The position numbers and the translations under genes were made by a program. From Gallionellales bacterium GWA2_60_142 (GTDB lineage: Bacteria; Pseudomonadota; Gammaproteobacteria; Burkholderiales; Gallionellaceae), in NCBI GenBank assembly GCA_001801085.1, contig MGWR01000021.1, positions 18,522 to 82,521 on the forward strand: a DNA stretch of 64,000 nucleotides, written 5' to 3'. The notes below the pieces were generated by a model. That model did not search any database. It saw nothing but the letters and a program-made list of their open reading frames with translations, and was not told where the DNA came from. Shown piece by piece: positions 59,134-64,000 of this stretch. The first letter of the stretch is position 1. Each line of letters starts with the position of its first letter.

Positions 59134-60480
59134 ATGCCTGAAGGCCTATTTTTGGAAGAAAAGAGCCGCGTCCTGCGCGTTTCGGAACTCAACCTTGCAA
59201 TCAGGCGCTTACTGGAAAGTGAGATTCCCCTGATATGGGTGCGCGGGGAAATCTCCAATCTGGTGAAGGCCGCCTCCGGGCATTTCTATTTTTCGCTGAA
59301 GGACGATCAGGCGCAGGTGCGTTGCGTGATGTTCCGTCACAAAAATCAATTGTTGAGTGCAACGCTCGCCAATGGGCAGCAGGTCGAGGTGCTGGCGGTT
59401 GCGACCTTATATGAGCAGCGCGGCGACTTCCAGTTGACTGTCGAGCAGTTGCGCCCGGCAGGGCTGGGGGTTTTGTACGAGCGCTTCGCGCAGCTCAAGC
59501 TGAAGCTGGAGCGCGAAGGCCTGTTTGACGCCGACCGCAAGCGCGCGTTGCCGAGATTTCCCCGTCGCATCGGCATCGTCACCTCGCCACAGGCCGCCGC
59601 GCTGCGCGACGTGCTGACTACATTAAGGCAGCGCCTGCCCGGTGTGCCGGTGGTGCTGTATCCGACCGCGGTGCAGGGCGCGGGCAGCGCGGAACAGATC
59701 GCGCTCGCCATCCGTGCCGCGAACCATCGCGCCGAATGCGACGTGCTCATCGTCTGTCGAGGTGGCGGCAGCATCGAAGACCTGTGGTCCTTCAACGAAG
59801 AAATCGTCGCGCGCGCGATCGCGGCCAGCGATATCCCCACCGTCAGCGGCGTCGGCCATGAGACCGACTTCACCATCGCCGACTTTGTCGCCGACGAGCG
59901 CGCCCCGACGCCTACCGCCGCGGCCCAGCGCGTCGTGCCGGACAGGCGCGAGCTGCTGCGCGGCCTGCAAGACCTCGCCCAGCACCTGCGGCGCGCGCAG
60001 CGCAACCGTTTACAGAACGCGATGCAGACGATGGACTATTTGCAGCGCCGCCTGGTGCACCCCGCACAGCAATTGCAGCGCCAGTCGCAGCAACTGGATC
60101 AGTTGTACCAGCGTCTGCAGCGTGCCGACGCCTATCGCCAGCGGCACTGGAACTGGCAATGGGTTTCGCTGACGCAACGCATGCAGGCCGCGAGCGTCGA
60201 TTTTTCCCGGCTGCAGGATAGGCAGGCCAATCTTGCGCAGCGCTTGGCCCGCGCGATGAATACCATGCAGCAGCGCCATGCGGCGCGGTTGGAGAGTGTC
60301 GCGCAGCATCTGATCTACCTCGATCCGAAACAGGTGTTTGCGCGGGGATACAGCATGGTGCAGGACGCGAACGGTCGCGTGGTGTCGGATGCGGAGACAT
60401 TGGCGGTGGGAGATGAGTTGAGGGTGACGTTTGCGCAGGGATGGGCGAAGACCGAGGTCAAGGAGGTCGGCGGAAAATAG
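59134..60480 (+). CDS. xseA: Exodeoxyribonuclease VII large subunit
   Basis: VLRVSELNLAIRRLLESEIPLIWVRGEISNLVKAASGHFYFSLKDDQAQVRCVMFR...CRGGGSIEDLWSFNEEIVARAIAASDIPTVSGVGHETDFTIADFVADERAPTPTAAA. Confidence 0.96.
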   Translation: MPEGLFLEEKSRVLRVSELNLAIRRLLESEIPLIWVRGEISNLVKAASGHFYFSLKDDQAQVRCVMFRHKNQLLSATLANGQQVEVLAVATLYEQRGDFQLTVEQLRPAGLGVLYERFAQLKLKLEREGLFDADRKRALPRFPRRIGIVTSPQAAALRDVLTTLRQRLPGVPVVLYPTAVQGAGSAEQIALAIRAANHRAECDVLIVCRGGGSIEDLWSFNEEIVARAIAASDIPTVSGVGHETDFTIADFVADERAPTPTAAAQRVVPDRRELLRGLQDLAQHLRRAQRNRLQNAMQTMDYLQRRLVHPAQQLQRQSQQLDQLYQRLQRADAYRQRHWNWQWVSLTQRMQAASVDFSRLQDRQANLAQRLARAMNTMQQRHAARLESVAQHLIYLDPKQVFARGYSMVQDANGRVVSDAETLAVGDELRVTFAQGWAKTEVKEVGGK

Positions 60481-60540
60481 GCTGGGTTAGCGGGGCGTGT
60501 GGCAGGCGGCGCGCACCTCCCAAACTGGCTTCAACTTGCT

Positions 60541-60782
60541 GCCCCTCACCCGCCTGCGGGAGAGGGGCTCGCGACCTCATACTTTATTCGTGCCGGATCA
60601 CTAGGCAGTATCCGTAGGGTGGGCTCTGCCCACCATGCCTGTTCTGAGCCTGCCGAAGTGGTCGGGCAGAGCCCGACCTACACTCGGTTTCGGCTCGTTC
60701 GGCTTAGGGGTAGGGTGGGCACGTTGTTGTGCTCACGCCGAGCAGCAACCGCGTGGGCAAGAAAAAACTTGCCCACCCTACT
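60541..60782. repeat. Cluster of hairpin-forming intergenic repeats
   Basis: CCCCTCACCCGCCTGCGGGAGAGGGG; GTAGGGTGGGCTCTGCCCACC; GTCGGGCAGAGCCCGACCTAC; TAGGGTGGGCA...TGCCCACCCTA. Confidence 0.75.
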
Positions 60783-60786
60783 TGGT

Positions 60787-63615
60787 TTAGCCGCATGCCC
60801 CTATCGCACCGCAGCTGGTGCAGAACTCGCAGCCGTCCTTCTTGATCAGCGTCGCATTCCCGCATTCCTTGCACAGCTTGCCGGTCAGCGGCTTGTGGAT
60901 CGCGGTGGGTTTGATCTGTCCTTCGGGGATCTCCAGCACGCCCATCTGCTGCACCGGGTAGCCTTGTTCGTCGAGGATGCCGAGCATGGCGTAGCGGTGG
61001 ATGATGAGCTTGGCGACGTAGGACACGGTCGACGGGTAGCTCTCCATCTTCATGCCACCCGGCACGCGCGCCATGAAATCGCCCAGCGGCTCGCCGAAGT
61101 TCAGCAGTTTGCGCAGCTTCATGCCTATCCACGCCGGGTCGATCACGCGCATGTCCAGGCTCAGCACCTTGCACAGCCCGTCGAGCGCGCGCGGATATAC
61201 ACCGGACAGCCACATCGAGTAGGGGCGGCGCTGGCCGTCGGGCAGCACCAGTTCTTTCAGGCCCAGCACGAAGTCGTCGCCGCTGCCCGCATTCGAAATA
61301 TCCACGGTCCAGCTCATCGTGCCGTCGGTGCCGGTCTTCGGCTCCTTCTTCGCGAACAGCGCGTCCATCATCGGCGTGGTCACGCCCTCGCTTACTTCCA
61401 ACGCGCCCAGCGCCTCGATGCGGTATTTCAGCAGATGTGCGAACGCGGCGACCAGGCTGGGCATGCGCTGCACTTCGCCGTCGGGGGGCATGGGCATGTC
61501 GAAGGCGTCGTCGCCAGCGGTCTTCGTCAGCATCTCCAGCTTCATGCGTATCCACACCGGGTCGCGCGTGCGCATGTCCATAGACAGCGACTTCGCCAGC
61601 GCGCCGAGTCCGCGCGGCTGCTCGGAGCCGTTCACCCAGACTTCGAACGGATGGTTATGGCCATTCGAGGTGTGCGACACGAACGCGACGAAGCTGCCCA
61701 GCGGATGCTTCACCACCTGCGACACCCAGCCCTCGCTGCCGGCGGTGAGCTTGGGGCGGCCCGGCCAGCGCAGCGAGGCCAGCGCCGGCGTGGGCGCGGC
61801 TTCCAGCTCAATGCGGCGATCCTGATCGAACACGAAATCCTGCGGCTGCTCGTCCGTCTTCGGCTCCGGCGTGACCGACAGCACCGAGCCCAGCACCGCG
61901 TTGGGCCGGTAGGTCGCGAGGCCCTTCAGTCCGGCCTTCCATGCCTCGGTGTAGAGGTCCTTGAAATCCTCGTAGGGATAGTCGGCCGGTACGTTCACCG
62001 TCTTGCTGATGGCCGTGTCGATAAAGGGCGCGACGGCGGCGACCATCTTCATGTGGTTGATCGCGGAGATGTCCAGCGCGGAGACGAAGGCGGGCGGCAG
62101 ATGCTCCGTGTCGCCGCCCTGTTTCTTGTACAGACGCCAGGCATGGTCCTCGACCTGATAGTCCTTGGTCGTGCCGTCCGGCATGCGCTTCTTGCGCGTG
62201 TAGAACCAGGAGAACGCCGGCTCGATGCCGTTGGATGCGTTGTCGGCGAAGGCCAGCGAGATGGTGCCGGTGGGCGCGATGGAAAGCAGGTGGCTGTTGC
62301 GTATGCCGTGCTGCCGTATCTTGTCTTTCAGTTCGTCCGGCAGGCGCGAGGCGAAGCGCGGCGCGGCCAGATATTGCTCCGCATCCAGCAACGGGAACGC
62401 GCCGCGCTCCTGCGCGAGTTCCACCGACGCGAGATAGGCCTCGTCGCGCATGATGCGCGTGATGTCGGCGGCGAAGGCGCGCGCCTCGTCGGTGTCGTAG
62501 CGCAGGCCCAGCATCGCCAGCGCATCGCCCAGCCCGGTGTAGCCCAGCCCGATGCGGCGCTTGCTCTGCGCCTCCTGCTGCTGTTCCGGCAGCGGCCACG
62601 CGCTCACGTCCAGCACGTTGTCCAGCATGCGCACCGAGGTGCGCACCAGTTGTTTGAATGGTTCGTAATCGAAGCCGGCATGCACCGTGAACGGATTCTT
62701 CACCATGCGCGTCAGGTTGATCGAGCCGAGGCAGCAGCAGCCGTAGGCGGGCAGGGGTTGCTCGGCGCAGGGGTTTGTCGCCGCTATGACCTCGCAATAC
62801 GACAGGTTGTTGTCGCGGTTCATCAGGTCGATGAACAGCACGCCAGGTTCGGCGTGGTCGTAGGTGCTGGCGATGATCTGCTTCCACAGCTCGACGGCGC
62901 GCACCTTGCGGTATATCCAACGACCGTCGGCGCGGCGGGTCGCACCCTGTTCCTTGAGCGTGGCGGAGGGTTCGGCGGCATGCACCAGCTCGAATTCCTC
63001 GTCCTTCTCCACCGCCCGCATCAGCGCATCGGTCACGCCGACGGAGATGTTGAAGTTGCGCAGGTCGCCCTTGTCCTTGGCACCGATGAATTTCTCGATG
63101 TCGGGATGGTCGCAGCGCAGCACGCCCATCTGCGCGCCGCGCCGCGCGCCGGCGGATTCCACCGTCTCGCAGGAGCGGTCGAACACGCGCATGTAGGAGA
63201 TCGGGCCGCTGGCGCGCGAATTGGTGCCTTTCACCTGCGCGCCCTCGGGGCGTATCGCGGAGAAGTCGTAGCCCACGCCGCCGCCGCGCCGCATGGTTTC
63301 GGCGGCCTGCTGCAGTGCGTCATAGATGCCAGGCTTGCCATCGACGACGCCGGAGATCGCATCGCCCACCGGCTGCACGAAACAGTTGATCAGCGTCGCC
63401 TGGCTGTCCAGCCCGGCGGCCGAGTTGATGCGCCCGGCGGGCACGAAGCCGTTCTCCTGCGCGAGGAAGAACTTCTCTTCCCACTGCGCGCGCTGCTCCG
63501 GAGCTTCGGCCTGCGCCAGCCCGCGCGCCACGCGGCGGCGCACATCCCCGACCGAGTGTTCGCCCGGCTCGGCGTATTTTTCCAGCAATACTTCGATGCT
63601 GATTTCCTGTGTCAT
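60787..63615 (-). CDS. nrdJ: Adenosylcobalamin-dependent (class II) ribonucleotide reductase
   Basis: [33 protein letters not shown]...[69 protein letters not shown]...[23 protein letters not shown]-terminal zinc-ribbon-like [28 protein letters not shown]. Confidence 0.95.
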   Translation of the reverse strand: MTQEISIEVLLEKYAEPGEHSVGDVRRRVARGLAQAEAPEQRAQWEEKFFLAQENGFVPAGRINSAAGLDSQATLINCFVQPVGDAISGVVDGKPGIYDALQQAAETMRRGGGVGYDFSAIRPEGAQVKGTNSRASGPISYMRVFDRSCETVESAGARRGAQMGVLRCDHPDIEKFIGAKDKGDLRNFNISVGVTDALMRAVEKDEEFELVHAAEPSATLKEQGATRRADGRWIYRKVRAVELWKQIIASTYDHAEPGVLFIDLMNRDNNLSYCEVIAATNPCAEQPLPAYGCCCLGSINLTRMVKNPFTVHAGFDYEPFKQLVRTSVRMLDNVLDVSAWPLPEQQQEAQSKRRIGLGYTGLGDALAMLGLRYDTDEARAFAADITRIMRDEAYLASVELAQERGAFPLLDAEQYLAAPRFASRLPDELKDKIRQHGIRNSHLLSIAPTGTISLAFADNASNGIEPAFSWFYTRKKRMPDGTTKDYQVEDHAWRLYKKQGGDTEHLPPAFVSALDISAINHMKMVAAVAPFIDTAISKTVNVPADYPYEDFKDLYTEAWKAGLKGLATYRPNAVLGSVLSVTPEPKTDEQPQDFVFDQDRRIELEAAPTPALASLRWPGRPKLTAGSEGWVSQVVKHPLGSFVAFVSHTSNGHNHPFEVWVNGSEQPRGLGALAKSLSMDMRTRDPVWIRMKLEMLTKTAGDDAFDMPMPPDGEVQRMPSLVAAFAHLLKYRIEALGALEVSEGVTTPMMDALFAKKEPKTGTDGTMSWTVDISNAGSGDDFVLGLKELVLPDGQRRPYSMWLSGVYPRALDGLCKVLSLDMRVIDPAWIGMKLRKLLNFGEPLGDFMARVPGGMKMESYPSTVSYVAKLIIHRYAMLGILDEQGYPVQQMGVLEIPEGQIKPTAIHKPLTGKLCKECGNATLIKKDGCEFCTSCGAIGACG

Positions 63616-63850
63616 CGCTGATGTCATCCCATGCAGTTGTTGCACGTGAATGATAGTACAAACGGGAAACGGTCAGAGGACAAGTTCGGGTCTACGGAGT
63701 CAGCATTTGTAGGTTCACTCGTTTTTCAAAAGAGCCTCTTTTTCTTCCCCCCCCTCGGTTGCGCCATCGGCTTAAGGTAGTGCCAACGAGCAGGTCGCGA
63801 GCGTGAATTTGGCGTGGAGCATGATTACTCGTTTGAGCAGTTATAAAGAA

Positions 63851-63880
63851 AACAGGCGGCTGCCGGAGCAGCCGCCTGTT
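63851..63880 (-). terminator. Strong intrinsic terminator, best oriented for minus-strand transcription entering from the right
   Basis: AACAGGCGGCTG-CCGGAG-CAGCCGCCTGTT, 12-bp perfect stem; minus-strand 3' side is TTCTTTATAA. Confidence 0.75.
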
Positions 63881-64000
63881 TAGTGGCACGAGGCGCAGAG
63901 CCGAGTGATGGACAGTGACTAATTCAGATTGCTGATCAAGGGCGGAAGCGTGAGAGTGCATCTCTTACGGTCTGACTATGGTCCGTAGGCAGCTGATTAG

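Noticed and set aside
60499-63621. 1040-aa plus-strand ORF opposite nrdJ
   Set aside because: Shadow ORF: H/R/A/Q/G-rich with no recognisable motifs, whereas the minus frame reads as a full class II RNR.
63692-63961. 89-aa minus-strand ORF at the right edge
   Set aside because: Contains the strong terminator hairpin and has no protein-like pattern; not supported as a gene.

Overview
This 64 kb, high-GC window looks like a chromosomal segment of a betaproteobacterium. Gene content (FeoAB/Fur, NsrR/NnrS, CcoG, class II RNR, H+-PPase) suggests a Nitrosomonadales/Gallionellaceae-like host, but that is inference only. About 55 protein-coding genes can be supported from the ORF track plus direct reading. 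No rRNA, tRNA, CRISPR array or intact transposon was recognised. Housekeeping loci include dapA-bamC, adk, kdsB-lpxK-exbBD, xseA, addAB, hppA and nrdJ. Accessory or unusual content includes: (1) a partial, non-ATG-start, endonuclease-like gene at the left edge that is missing from the ORF track; (2) a textbook sigma54 -24/-12 promoter next to a divergent sigma54 activator, followed by a ~90-nt leader ending in an intrinsic-terminator-like hairpin before a ferredoxin-ccoG operon (candidate sigma54-dependent sRNA or attenuator); (3) a perfect 75-bp, in-frame tandem duplication of a transmembrane segment in feoB; (4) a C-rich palindromic repeat inserted in frame in addA, with a relative in the 3.7 kb intergenic region; (5) a 239-bp element with terminal inverted repeats between fdxA and addB; (6) two divergent copies of a long intergenic repeat, one carrying an NsrR-box-like palindrome directly upstream of nsrR; (7) a 12-kb signalling island (42.8-54.6 kb) with three histidine kinases (one with a c-type-heme CxxCH sensor), a PhnD-type binding lipoprotein sandwiched between kinases, and paralogous receivers linked to opposite c-di-GMP outputs; (8) a DnaA-box-like cluster upstream of xseA. 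All family assignments come from reading protein motifs; no searches were run.
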